A stretch of DNA of 5,821 nt from Actinomycetes bacterium (GTDB lineage Bacteria > Actinomycetota > Acidimicrobiia > Acidimicrobiales > JAJYPT01): assembly GCA_021795135.1 (NCBI GenBank), contig JAJYPT010000115.1, forward strand, positions 1 to 5,821. The letters are read 5' to 3'. Position numbers and translations under genes: made by a program. This document shows positions 1 to 4,970 of this stretch, piece by piece. Below the pieces are notes generated by a model that saw only the letters and a list, made by a program, of their open reading frames with translations, did no database searches and was not told where the DNA came from. How positions within the stretch are numbered: the stretch's first letter is position 1; each line of letters begins with the position of its first letter.

Positions 1-25
1 CCAATAAAGACTGAGTCTTTATTGG
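1..25. repeat. Perfect 25-bp palindrome at the window edge
   Basis: Twelve-base arms CCAATAAAGACT and AGTCTTTATTGG flank a single central G at 13. The palindrome lies within the reading frame of the putative anti-sigma gene and could extend further left, outside the window. It may be a genuine cruciform or hairpin element, or a fold-back artefact if this is a contig end. Confidence 0.85.
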
Positions 26-539
26 AAGTACTTGAGCTTTTGGAAGTAATAGGTGTCAGATGATTGTTGATGTTCGATTTGTGATTAGATTTGGAGTTTT
101 GTCTAAGGTTTGAAATCTTATGTTGGGGAGTTTGTGTAAAAGGAGAAATAGAATTTATTACTTGAAAGATAGGATTTCGCATAGAGGATGGGAATATGGT
201 ATTGAAATTCAATACAGATAAAGCCAAAATAACTATTGCAGCTGCAATAGTTATTTTTTTACCAGCATGTAAAACAAAAGAAGAAGTAACAGTTTTATTA
301 TCTAAAGTAACTATTGGGTTATAAGAAACCTTTGGGGAGCTAGATTCCATCTCTTGAGGATGGTTAGTTAAAAATAATTTTAATTCTTCGCTCATGGGGG
401 GAGGATCTTGGTTAGCCAAAGATTTTATTTGTGAAAAGAAATCGTCTAAAGGATCTAAAGATTGGGAATTAGAGGAATTTTTTTTCTGACTCAAATTGTC
501 ATTTAGAAATTTATTAGTTTTAGGATTCAATTTAGACAT
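1..539 (-). CDS. Putative anti-sigma factor, single-pass membrane protein (partial, C-terminus beyond left edge)
   Basis: An open frame runs from an ATG at 539 to the left edge with no stop: 179 codons plus two bases. Residues 1-95 are polar and should be cytoplasmic. They include an acidic/amphipathic stretch (LDPLDDFF, 28-35) and a PPPMSEELKLFL segment (46-57). Residues 96-116 form one hydrophobic span preceded by Lys-Lys (94-95). The part beyond it (117-179) is rich in Ser, Asn, Lys and Thr and looks like a low-complexity extracytoplasmic stalk. It starts 27 bp after the ECF sigma gene on the same strand, and such positioning typifies anti-sigma factors. There is no cysteine at all, so it is not a zinc anti-sigma (ZAS) protein. 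The short acidic/Pro/Leu N-terminal motif loosely recalls RsdA-type anti-SigD proteins, but that is impression only. No clear Shine-Dalgarno is seen, so translation may be coupled to the sigma gene. The function is inferred from position and topology. Confidence 0.72.
   Translation of the reverse strand, partial: MSKLNPKTNKFLNDNLSQKKNSSNSQSLDPLDDFFSQIKSLANQDPPPMSEELKLFLTNHPQEMESSSPKVSYNPIVTLDNKTVTSSFVLHAGKKITIAAAIVILALSVLNFNTIFPSSMRNPIFQVINSISPFTQTPQHKISNLRQNSKSNHKSNINNHLTPITSKSSSTSNKDSVFI
226..257. repeat. Perfect 32-bp palindrome inside the transmembrane-coding segment
   Basis: The arms are 16 bases (AAAATAACTATTGCAG and its exact complement), with no spacer, centred between 241 and 242. 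The palindrome covers most of the codons for the membrane span of the putative anti-sigma factor. In mRNA it would form a long helix once a few central bases open as a loop; in DNA it could extrude as a cruciform. There is no T-tract typical of a terminator in the gene's own direction, so its role is unknown. Confidence 0.9.
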
Positions 540-566
540 TTCAATTTGTGTGATCTGTAAAAACTA

Positions 567-1115
567 TTATAAGGATATGGCATTTCGTAATATTTTTTTC
601 TTGAGAGCTTTTATGGCCCTATGCTGAAGAGATTTGACAGCTCCGGGGGTTTTATTTAAAGTTTTAGCCGTTTCTTCTATGGTAAAACCCCCTAATAATC
701 GTAAGAGAATTACATCTCTTTGATCGGCATATAGATCTTGGCATATTTTTTGTAAATCTTTATTACCTATATTTTCTATAGCAATATCTTCACTTGTTTT
801 TTCAAAAGATTTGTTATTTATGATTTCGTAATCTATTCCTACTTCAATTAGTTTTGGTTTTCTTCTTTCATCAATCAACTTGTGGTGAGCGATGGTAAAA
901 ACCCAAGACCTAAATTGGGATTCATTTCCTGAAAAAGATTTAATTCCTTTGAAAACACCTAGGAAAACATCGCTAGTGCTTGCTTCGGGATCTAGAGAGC
1001 CTTGAAGTCTCAAATATCCTACAACAGCAGGAGAAAGTTGAAGGTATAGTTTTTCAAAGGCCCATTGTTGTCCTAACTTGGCAGCTTCTAGAATTTTTTC
1101 AAAGTCTAAATCCAC
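567..1115 (-). CDS. ECF-type RNA polymerase sigma factor
   Basis: An alternative sigma factor of about 182 residues that directs RNA polymerase core to a specific promoter set. Sigma region 2 lies at about residues 15-86, with the hallmark FRSWVFTIAHHKLIDERRK at 68-86 (core binding and -10 recognition). After a variable linker, region 4 spans about 126-176: DQRDVILLRLLGGFTIEETA, then the helix-turn-helix recognition part TPGAVKSLQHRAIKAL. I chose the GTG at 1115 because AAGAAAGG sits five bases upstream and the protein then begins at the usual ECF start (DFEKILEAAKLG). An in-frame ATG at 1211 would add 32 residues with no homology-like pattern and no clear ribosome-binding site. The gene is followed by a membrane protein, probably its anti-sigma factor. 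ECF genes are often autoregulated, but I could not identify a convincing promoter. Confidence 0.93.
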   Translation of the reverse strand: MDLDFEKILEAAKLGQQWAFEKLYLQLSPAVVGYLRLQGSLDPEASTSDVFLGVFKGIKSFSGNESQFRSWVFTIAHHKLIDERRKPKLIEVGIDYEIINNKSFEKTSEDIAIENIGNKDLQKICQDLYADQRDVILLRLLGGFTIEETAKTLNKTPGAVKSLQHRAIKALKKKILRNAISL

Positions 1116-1322
1116 AATAGCCTTTCTTAGCCAAATAAATAATGAGAGTTGATTGCTTCCCTGACTAAGCCGTAAGATTCCAAGATTCAAGATGGCAAGG
1201 TTTGCATACAAGCCATATCAAAGTTCAAGCGAATTCTATATTCCATAACTAAAACCACGAGCTTTTTACCCCAACTCCTCTTTGATAAGTAAATACCAGA
1301 GAATTTTTGAGCTGTAAATTAT
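1116..1322. other. Upstream part of the sigma/cold-shock divergent region
   Basis: About 200 bases upstream of the preferred sigma start. The in-frame extension to 1211 is not supported as coding. I see no firm -35/-10 pair for the sigma gene. The only clear structure is the left arm, TTGATAAGT (1282-1290), of an inverted repeat whose right arm lies at 1331-1339. Confidence 0.5.
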
Positions 1323-1339
1323 TTGTTGAGACTTATCAA
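1282..1339. repeat. Spaced inverted repeat around the cold-shock promoter
   Basis: TTGATAAGT at 1282-1290 is exactly complementary to ACTTATCAA at 1331-1339, with a 40-base spacer. The right arm ends three bases before a consensus TATAAT, inside the promoter region. It could be a pair of operator half-sites in opposite orientation, but nine-base matches also arise by chance in AT-rich DNA. Confidence 0.4.
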
Positions 1340-1348
1340 GAATATAAT
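1321..1348 (+). promoter_or_regulatory. Candidate sigma-70-type promoter for the cold-shock gene
   Basis: A perfect -10 hexamer TATAAT lies at 1343-1348. The -35 is weak (ATTTGT at 1321-1326 with a 16-base spacer). If used, transcription would start near 1355 and give a leader of about 200 nt before the cold-shock ATG, comparable to the long leaders known for cspA-family mRNAs. Confidence 0.42.
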
Positions 1349-1354
1349 TGATAG

Positions 1355-1414
1355 AATATACATTAGAAAGTTTTTCTAATGATGTATATTTTTAGAAAAA
1401 TAGGAGCTTTTCTA
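1355..1414 (+). promoter_or_regulatory. Consecutive hairpins at the start of the cold-shock leader
   Basis: The first hairpin has arms CATTAGAAA (1361-1369) and TTTCTAATG (1373-1381) with loop GTT. It is extended by AATATA/TATATT (1355-1360 and 1385-1390) across a three-base bulge. The second has arms TAGAAAA (1393-1399) and TTTTCTA (1408-1414) with an eight-base loop containing AGGAG. Their place at the predicted 5' end suggests a structured leader; long leaders and 5' stem-loops are known to control cold-shock mRNAs. Structure is inferred from complementarity only. Confidence 0.45.
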
Positions 1415-1517
1415 GGAGTTTAAAGTTTTTAGGAAGTTTAATTTTATATTAGTATTTATTTTTCCTAATTTAACGACTAGACTAGCCAAGTTCAGTAGAA
1501 CGTAAGTTTTACTGTAA

Positions 1518-1534
1518 AGTCCGAGTTTTGGACT
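1518..1534 (+). promoter_or_regulatory. Small hairpin just before the cold-shock ribosome-binding site
   Basis: AGTCC (1518-1522) pairs with GGACT (1530-1534) around a seven-base loop. It ends six bases before the GAAAGGA ribosome-binding site at 1541-1547, which remains free. It could modulate translation initiation with temperature; the stem is short. Confidence 0.35.
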
Positions 1535-1553
1535 GAAGTTGAAAGGAAACAAA

Positions 1554-1757
1554 ATGGCAGTAGGCACGGTGAAGTGGTTTAACGCTACAAAAGGGTTTGG
1601 ATTTATTACTCCCGACGAAGGAGGCGACGACCTCTTCGTGCATCATTCCGAAATAGACATGCAAGGTTACAGAGAGCTTGTTGAAGGTCAAAGAGTAGAA
1701 TTTGAGACCGTCCAAGGACAAAAAGGATTACAAGCTAGTTCTGTTAAAGCTGTCTAA
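1554..1757 (+). CDS. Cold-shock domain protein (CspA family)
   Basis: A 67-residue single cold-shock domain, the normal family length. These small five-stranded OB-fold proteins bind single-stranded RNA and DNA in the cytoplasm and act as RNA chaperones that melt mRNA structure. Family hallmarks are plain: GTVKWFN at 4-10, the RNP1 motif KGFGFI at 13-18, RNP2 LFVHH at 27-31, and the C-terminal strand GLQASSVKAV. The ATG at 1554 is preferred because GAAAGGA (1541-1547) lies six bases upstream and the family begins at MAxGTVKWFN; an earlier in-frame ATG at 1539 has no such site. The gene has a long, hairpin-rich upstream region. No strong terminator follows, so read-through into the downstream membrane-protein gene is possible. 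Whether it is cold-induced or constitutive cannot be told from sequence. Confidence 0.97.
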   Translation: MAVGTVKWFNATKGFGFITPDEGGDDLFVHHSEIDMQGYRELVEGQRVEFETVQGQKGLQASSVKAV

Positions 1758-1760
1758 GGT

Positions 1761-1868
1761 AAATTTCTAATCCTAATTAGTAACATAATTCCATAACCTT
1801 TTTGCTGTCTGTGTCATAGGTTTGTAATTTTTATTAAAGGGCACAACTAATATTAAAGTTAGAAATTT
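1761..1868. repeat. Ten-base inverted repeat spanning the csp to DUF6458 gap
   Basis: AAATTTCTAA (1761-1770) is perfectly complementary to TTAGAAATTT (1859-1868), separated by 88 bases. In a read-through transcript it would join the cold-shock stop region to the stretch just before the next gene's ribosome-binding site. It is AT-rich and may be chance. Confidence 0.3.
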
Positions 1869-1890
1869 TATATTAGGGGTGGCTAGAACA

Positions 1891-2076
1891 ATGGGAATTG
1901 GCTTAAGCATATTTTTTATAGCATTAGGAGCAGTTCTTGCATTTGCAGTTAAATTTGCAGTTGCAGGAATTAGCATACAAACAGTAGGCATCATTTTGAT
2001 GGTAGTTGGGGTTATAGGGCTGATAGTTGCCTTGATTATAGGTAACTCCGGTGGGTTTAGACGAACGACTATATAA
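1891..2076 (+). CDS. Small two-helix membrane protein, DUF6458-like
   Basis: A 61-residue protein with two hydrophobic segments: about 3-24 (GIGLSIFFIALGAVLAFAV) and 32-50 (VGIILMVVGVIGLIVALII). A short loop AGISIQT joins them, and a basic tail ends in RRTTI. The pattern MGIGxSIFxIAxGAxLxFAV...xTVGxILMxVGxxGL is the one I recall for DUF6458, a family of unknown function found mostly in actinobacteria. The ATG at 1891 is chosen because family members begin MGIG and a GGGGTG ribosome-binding site (1876-1881) lies nine bases upstream. A GTG at 1879 would overlap that site. It lies 133 bp after the cold-shock gene on the same strand. It is presumably an inner-membrane protein; its role is unknown. 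Confidence 0.85.
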   Translation: MGIGLSIFFIALGAVLAFAVKFAVAGISIQTVGIILMVVGVIGLIVALIIGNSGGFRRTTI

Positions 2077-2105
2077 GTATTGGACTACTATTAGTTTTCA
2101 ATACT
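2076..2105 (+). terminator. Hairpin at the stop codon of the small membrane protein gene
   Basis: AGTATTG (2076-2082) pairs with CAATACT (2099-2105); inside, ACTA and TAGT can also pair. There is no T-run after it, so it is at best an accessory to the stronger hairpin ten bases downstream. Confidence 0.35.
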
Positions 2106-2113
2106 GAGTGATA

Positions 2114-2143
2114 TAGTGACAAGGAAAAAATTCCTTGTCACTA
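2114..2143 (+). terminator. Strong hairpin terminator after the csp/DUF6458 genes
   Basis: Perfect 13-base arms TAGTGACAAGGAA and TTCCTTGTCACTA enclose an AAAA loop (2127-2130). The sequence after it is AT-rich (ATCAATTTTAATT) but lacks a clean T-run, so Rho-independent function is likely rather than certain. It separates the csp/DUF6458 genes from the diguanylate cyclase gene. Confidence 0.7.
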
Positions 2144-2352
2144 ATCAATTTTAATTCCTTATGTCATTGATTATGTTGATTATCTAGTTTCATACTCAAT
2201 TGAGAACTACTAGTAAAGCTAGTTGTGTTGTATGATAGTTAAATAAACTTTAGGATGGCAATTGTTTGCGGGAATTATTAACAATTATGAATATTTGATG
2301 ACGCATGGAAGCGTTGTAGTTAGTATTTATGGTCTATTGAGATAATAATTCT
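2144..2352 (+). promoter_or_regulatory. Upstream region of the diguanylate cyclase gene with weak promoter candidate
   Basis: About 210 bases without a gene. A possible promoter is TTGTTT (2262-2267) with TATGAA (2286-2291) at 18-base spacing. A small hairpin ACGC/GCGT with loop ATGGAA lies at 2301-2314, in the presumed leader. CTCAATTGAG (10-base palindrome) and ACTAG-TAAAG-CTAGT lie further upstream. No recognisable cyclic-di-GMP riboswitch is seen. The ribosome-binding site is weak (GAGAT at 2339-2343). Confidence 0.3.
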
Positions 2353-3213
2353 ATGCAGACAAACAACCAGAGCGCCATTTTGAAACAGCTTCAGCTTTCT
2401 GATTTTGAAGGATCTGGGACCTTGTTGGCGCAGGCTATACAGGCAGTTCTTGAACAACTCTCCAAAGAAACCAAAATCACTTCTTGGAATATTGTTTTAA
2501 ATCATAAGAGTTTTTTGGCTGTTAGCTCCAGCGGAGAGACATCTATTCTCCCAACAACTGAGCAAAATATACATTTTTTAATCAAAAATTCTTCTGATAT
2601 TACATTGGGTTTCCTTTATCCCATAATGGATGATACTTCTAAATCTTTTACTCAGCGTCAAAAAAGTGCAATTGATAGAAATCTTTTAATTTTATCTGCT
2701 TTATTAGACGCTGAATCTAGGGCTAGAGAGGCTTTTATCAGGGCTGATACTGCAGAAAAAGAATCAACTGTTGATTCTCTGACACTTTTGGGCAATCGTA
2801 GAGCCTGGGAAAGATCATTAGAAATAGAAGAAAGTCGTTGCGTGCGTTATCAACATACTGCTTCAGTTGTCGTATTGGATTTAGACGATCTTAAGACCAT
2901 TAATGATACCCAAGGACATTTAAGTGGTGATTTTTTACTTAGGATGTGTGCAAATTTGCTTAAGAAAAGTTGTAGGGATGGAGATATAATAGCTAGATTA
3001 GGAGGCGACGAATTTGGAATTATTGCTCCTAATTGTACCTCTGAAGAGCTAGAAGGTTTTATATCAAGATTGCGTAACATGCTTAGTGAAGAAGGAATAG
3101 CAGCTTCTGTAGGTGGATGCGAAAGAAATAAAGTAGGTTCTATGATAAAAGCATGGAGTCTTGCTGATTCTAATATGTATGACAATAAGCGTAAACGCAA
3201 AGGGGAAATATAA
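2353..3213 (+). CDS. Diguanylate cyclase with GAF-like N-terminal domain
   Basis: A 286-residue soluble protein predicted to make cyclic di-GMP from two GTP. Residues about 10-118 have an alpha/beta pattern compatible with a small GAF-like sensor; I cannot name its ligand. A charged helical linker (about 105-140) probably coils between dimer subunits and leads into the GGDEF domain from about 140: entry motif DSLTLLGNRR (141-150), metal-binding DLDDLKTIND (176-185), and an intact GGDEF active-site loop at 217-221 (RLGGDEFG). An RxxD inhibitory site (R208, D211) lies five residues before GGDEF, so product feedback inhibition is likely. The C-terminal ADSNMYDNK matches the family's usual end, followed by a basic tail. 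No EAL or HD-GYP domain and no membrane span are present. The gene stands alone, and its last codons lie within a terminator hairpin. Confidence 0.93.
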   Translation: MQTNNQSAILKQLQLSDFEGSGTLLAQAIQAVLEQLSKETKITSWNIVLNHKSFLAVSSSGETSILPTTEQNIHFLIKNSSDITLGFLYPIMDDTSKSFTQRQKSAIDRNLLILSALLDAESRAREAFIRADTAEKESTVDSLTLLGNRRAWERSLEIEESRCVRYQHTASVVVLDLDDLKTINDTQGHLSGDFLLRMCANLLKKSCRDGDIIARLGGDEFGIIAPNCTSEELEGFISRLRNMLSEEGIAASVGGCERNKVGSMIKAWSLADSNMYDNKRKRKGEI

Positions 3214-3237
3214 TTAATATATTTCCCCTTTGCGTTT
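3193..3237. terminator. Bidirectional terminator, 20-bp perfect stem, between convergent genes
   Basis: Twenty-base arms at 3193-3212 and 3218-3237 are exactly complementary, with a five-base loop. The stem holds a GGGG/CCCC core flanked by A/T steps and ends in GCGTTT on the plus strand. The left arm covers the last codons and part of the stop of the diguanylate cyclase. The right arm ends 12 bases before the stop of the minus-strand lipoprotein gene, so it can terminate both. Confidence 0.85.
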
Positions 3238-3249
3238 CTACCTAGACTG

Positions 3250-4710
3250 TTAGGGGGTATTTTTCCAGTTTGGGTAGATCTTAGAAAGAGGAATAGCTTG
3301 AGTCCATCCCCAAGAATTTCCTAGATACATCGTAGCTCCAACTATTACTGGATTTACTATCCCATAACGTCCCCCGCCTACATATTTACCAAGAAGGCTT
3401 CCATTGGTCGGGTTTAGTGCGTAGATATTTTTCCCAGCAGCAAGCCAAACTATACCGTGGTAAAAAGTAGCGCCACCTCTACCAGCTCCAGCTGGACCTG
3501 CTCCTAGGATTTTATAGCTCCACTTGATAGCTCCAGTTGTCTCATTTAGAGCAAAAAAGGTGCTTAGATTTGGGGTTCCAACATAGACAGTTCCGTTATG
3601 GACCATGGTAATTCCAGCTTTGTAAGCAGGAGGTACTGGTCCTCTGCCCAATTTTTGCTGCCAAACCAACTTGCCTGTTTTTAAATTTGTAGCAAATACT
3701 TCAAGATTCATTGTCTTAGTTTTGGGATTAGCATTGACAACTGAATCTTGAAAAACAAGTCCTTTAGCGGCATCTATAGAAGGAGAATTATCTCCTATAC
3801 CAGTATTTGCTATTCCAGCAACTGTCTGCTTCCAAATAACGGCACCAGTTTTAGCATTTACAGCTATTAGATAATTTGGATTGGTAAATCCAAGAACTAC
3901 AGTGTTTCCCGAAACTGCTGCAGATGACATAGAGTCAAATCCACCAACTGTTGTTTTCCAAAGAACTTTCCCTGAGGTAATGTTGATAGCTATTATATGA
4001 CCGCCTCCAGTTCCTTCATAAACTACACCGTTTTTTTCAGCTAGGCTCGCCATGTCTTCGCCTTTGGTTGGTACTGACCACATTTTTTTACCAGTTTTGG
4101 CATTAAATCCATATATAGAAGCCCAACCTAGTCCACGCACCATAGGCTTTTTATGGAGCATATTTAAAACTTGAGTAAAAGAAAACCCTGTATCTCCACT
4201 ACCTGCTACGACTACTCCATGAGCAACTACTGGATTTCCCATAAAGGCATTGTTTCCATGAGCCCTCCAGATTTGTTTACCCGTGGCGGCATTTAGAGCG
4301 TATATGTATCCCATATCACTTTCGCTATATATGATTCCATTTACAGCGCTCACTCCCACCGAATTTCCTAAATCTTGAGTTGTTTTGACTGGAGCATTTT
4401 TTGCTCCAAGCACAGATTGGTCTTTAGCAGGAGCAGTCAGAGGTAACGCTGAAGCTTCTGCAAAATTCCATGAATAAGCTTTGGAATTGGAACTATTTGA
4501 AAATGCTGCATTATGGAGTGAGTTTCCCCCATATTGTTTCCAAGAAGTTGGAAATCCTGAAGGAAGAGAGGATTTTGTATTTGTTGTTGCTGCAGCAGCG
4601 GTTGAGCCACAAGCACTTAGCAATAATGAACCAATAGCTAAATATCCTATTTTACGTTTAGCTTTAAATGAAAATGAATTAGATCTATATTTGATTTTAC
4701 GTTCCCCCAT
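3250..4710 (-). CDS. PQQ-like beta-propeller repeat lipoprotein
   Basis: A 486-residue exported protein. The N-terminus has a basic region (KAKRK, 16-20), a hydrophobic stretch (21-31) and a lipobox LSAC (31-34), so Cys34 should be lipidated after signal peptidase II cleavage. A Ser/Thr/Ala-rich linker leads to a quinoprotein-like beta-propeller. Six clear blade motifs of the type (T/S)GxxxW end at W148, W211, W251, W293, W350 and W397, with a degenerate seventh at 436-441. The N-terminal WKQYGGNSLHN (57-67) and the last ~35 residues probably close an eight-bladed ring. I see no convincing dehydrogenase active site, haem-binding CxxCH or adjacent disulfide, so enzymatic PQQ use is unproven. 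It may be a structural or ligand-binding surface protein. It is transcribed divergently from the rhodanese gene. A GGGGG stretch 11 bases upstream of the ATG may act in ribosome binding. Confidence 0.88.
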   Translation of the reverse strand: MGERKIKYRSNSFSFKAKRKIGYLAIGSLLLSACGSTAAAATTNTKSSLPSGFPTSWKQYGGNSLHNAAFSNSSNSKAYSWNFAEASALPLTAPAKDQSVLGAKNAPVKTTQDLGNSVGVSAVNGIIYSESDMGYIYALNAATGKQIWRAHGNNAFMGNPVVAHGVVVAGSGDTGFSFTQVLNMLHKKPMVRGLGWASIYGFNAKTGKKMWSVPTKGEDMASLAEKNGVVYEGTGGGHIIAINITSGKVLWKTTVGGFDSMSSAAVSGNTVVLGFTNPNYLIAVNAKTGAVIWKQTVAGIANTGIGDNSPSIDAAKGLVFQDSVVNANPKTKTMNLEVFATNLKTGKLVWQQKLGRGPVPPAYKAGITMVHNGTVYVGTPNLSTFFALNETTGAIKWSYKILGAGPAGAGRGGATFYHGIVWLAAGKNIYALNPTNGSLLGKYVGGGRYGIVNPVIVGATMYLGNSWGWTQAIPLSKIYPNWKNTP

Positions 4711-4759
4711 AATTGTTATTACCCCCGTAATTGTTTTAAAAGATTACCTTTATCTCAAA

Positions 4760-4783
4760 CACTGATATAAAAGTATCAAAGTG
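4760..4783. promoter_or_regulatory. Imperfect dyad overlapping the minus-strand promoter
   Basis: CACTGATA (4760-4767) pairs with TATC-AA-AGTG (4774-4783), with a two-base bulge and a six-base centre. It overlaps the proposed -10 of the lipoprotein gene, so it is positioned as a possible operator. No known regulator site is recognised. Confidence 0.3.
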
Positions 4784-4793
4784 GTATATACAA
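4765..4793 (-). promoter_or_regulatory. Candidate promoter for the beta-propeller lipoprotein gene
   Basis: Read on the minus strand, TTGTAT (4793-4788) is followed after 17 bases by TTATAT (4770-4765). Both are fair matches to the -35 and -10 consensus at ideal spacing, and give a leader of about 50 nt before the ATG at 4710. Confidence 0.42.
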
Positions 4794-4813
4794 TGCTCTA
4801 AGAGGGCGTTTAG

Positions 4814-4844
4814 ATGCAATAAACAAAGTGTTTATTTCTTGCAT
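4814..4844. promoter_or_regulatory. Hairpin/dyad in the divergent intergenic region
   Basis: AATAAACA (4818-4825) and TGTTTATT (4829-4836) are perfect arms around AAG. They are flanked by ATGC (4814-4817) and GCAT (4841-4844) after a four-base bulge. It lies about midway between the divergent lipoprotein and rhodanese genes. It could be an operator or a leader structure; no T-tract makes it a typical terminator. Confidence 0.4.
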
Positions 4845-4927
4845 GTACAACAATGAGAGGGGAATAAGACCATTTGTTTTTTTTTGATTTTAGGGAATGA
4901 ATAATTACTTTTAGAGGTTTTACCAGC

Positions 4928-4959
4928 TAAAGATCTTTAACTAAATCTTAGAAAGGAAG
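4928..4959 (+). promoter_or_regulatory. Palindrome and ribosome-binding site before the rhodanese gene
   Basis: A 12-base palindrome TAAAGATCTTTA (4928-4939) lies just before the ribosome-binding site AGAAAGGAAG (4950-4959). The distance from AAGGA to the ATG at 4971 is about 13 bases, longer than usual, and is filled by A/T. No better start is available in frame. Confidence 0.45.
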
Positions 4960-4970
4960 CTAAAATATAT

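Noticed and set aside
1393..1435. CsrA-type GGA-in-loop sites in the cold-shock leader
   Set aside because: The TAGGAG copies, one in a loop, resemble such sites, but CsrA is uncommon in the likely host group and the match is too short to call.
1509..1721. 70-codon minus-strand open frame
   Set aside because: It lies antisense to the unmistakable cold-shock gene and shows no domain or ribosome-binding site.
1773..1994. 73-codon minus-strand open frame
   Set aside because: It overlaps the DUF6458-like gene on the other strand; its composition mirrors that gene and no start signal is seen.
2144..2352. Possible cyclic-di-GMP riboswitch before the diguanylate cyclase
   Set aside because: None of the conserved GEMM-type sequence blocks could be recognised; only small generic hairpins are present.
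2850..3200. 116-codon minus-strand open frame
   Set aside because: It is the complement of the GGDEF domain, whose motifs are clear on the plus strand.
4537..4554. Hairpin TTTCCAA-GAAG-TTGGAAA within the lipoprotein gene
   Set aside because: Seven-base stems like this, and a similar one at 4390-4408, are expected in AT-rich coding sequence and have no positional meaning.
4481..4765. 94-codon plus-strand open frame
   Set aside because: It is antisense to the signal peptide and N-terminus of the lipoprotein gene and runs through its promoter region; no supporting motif.
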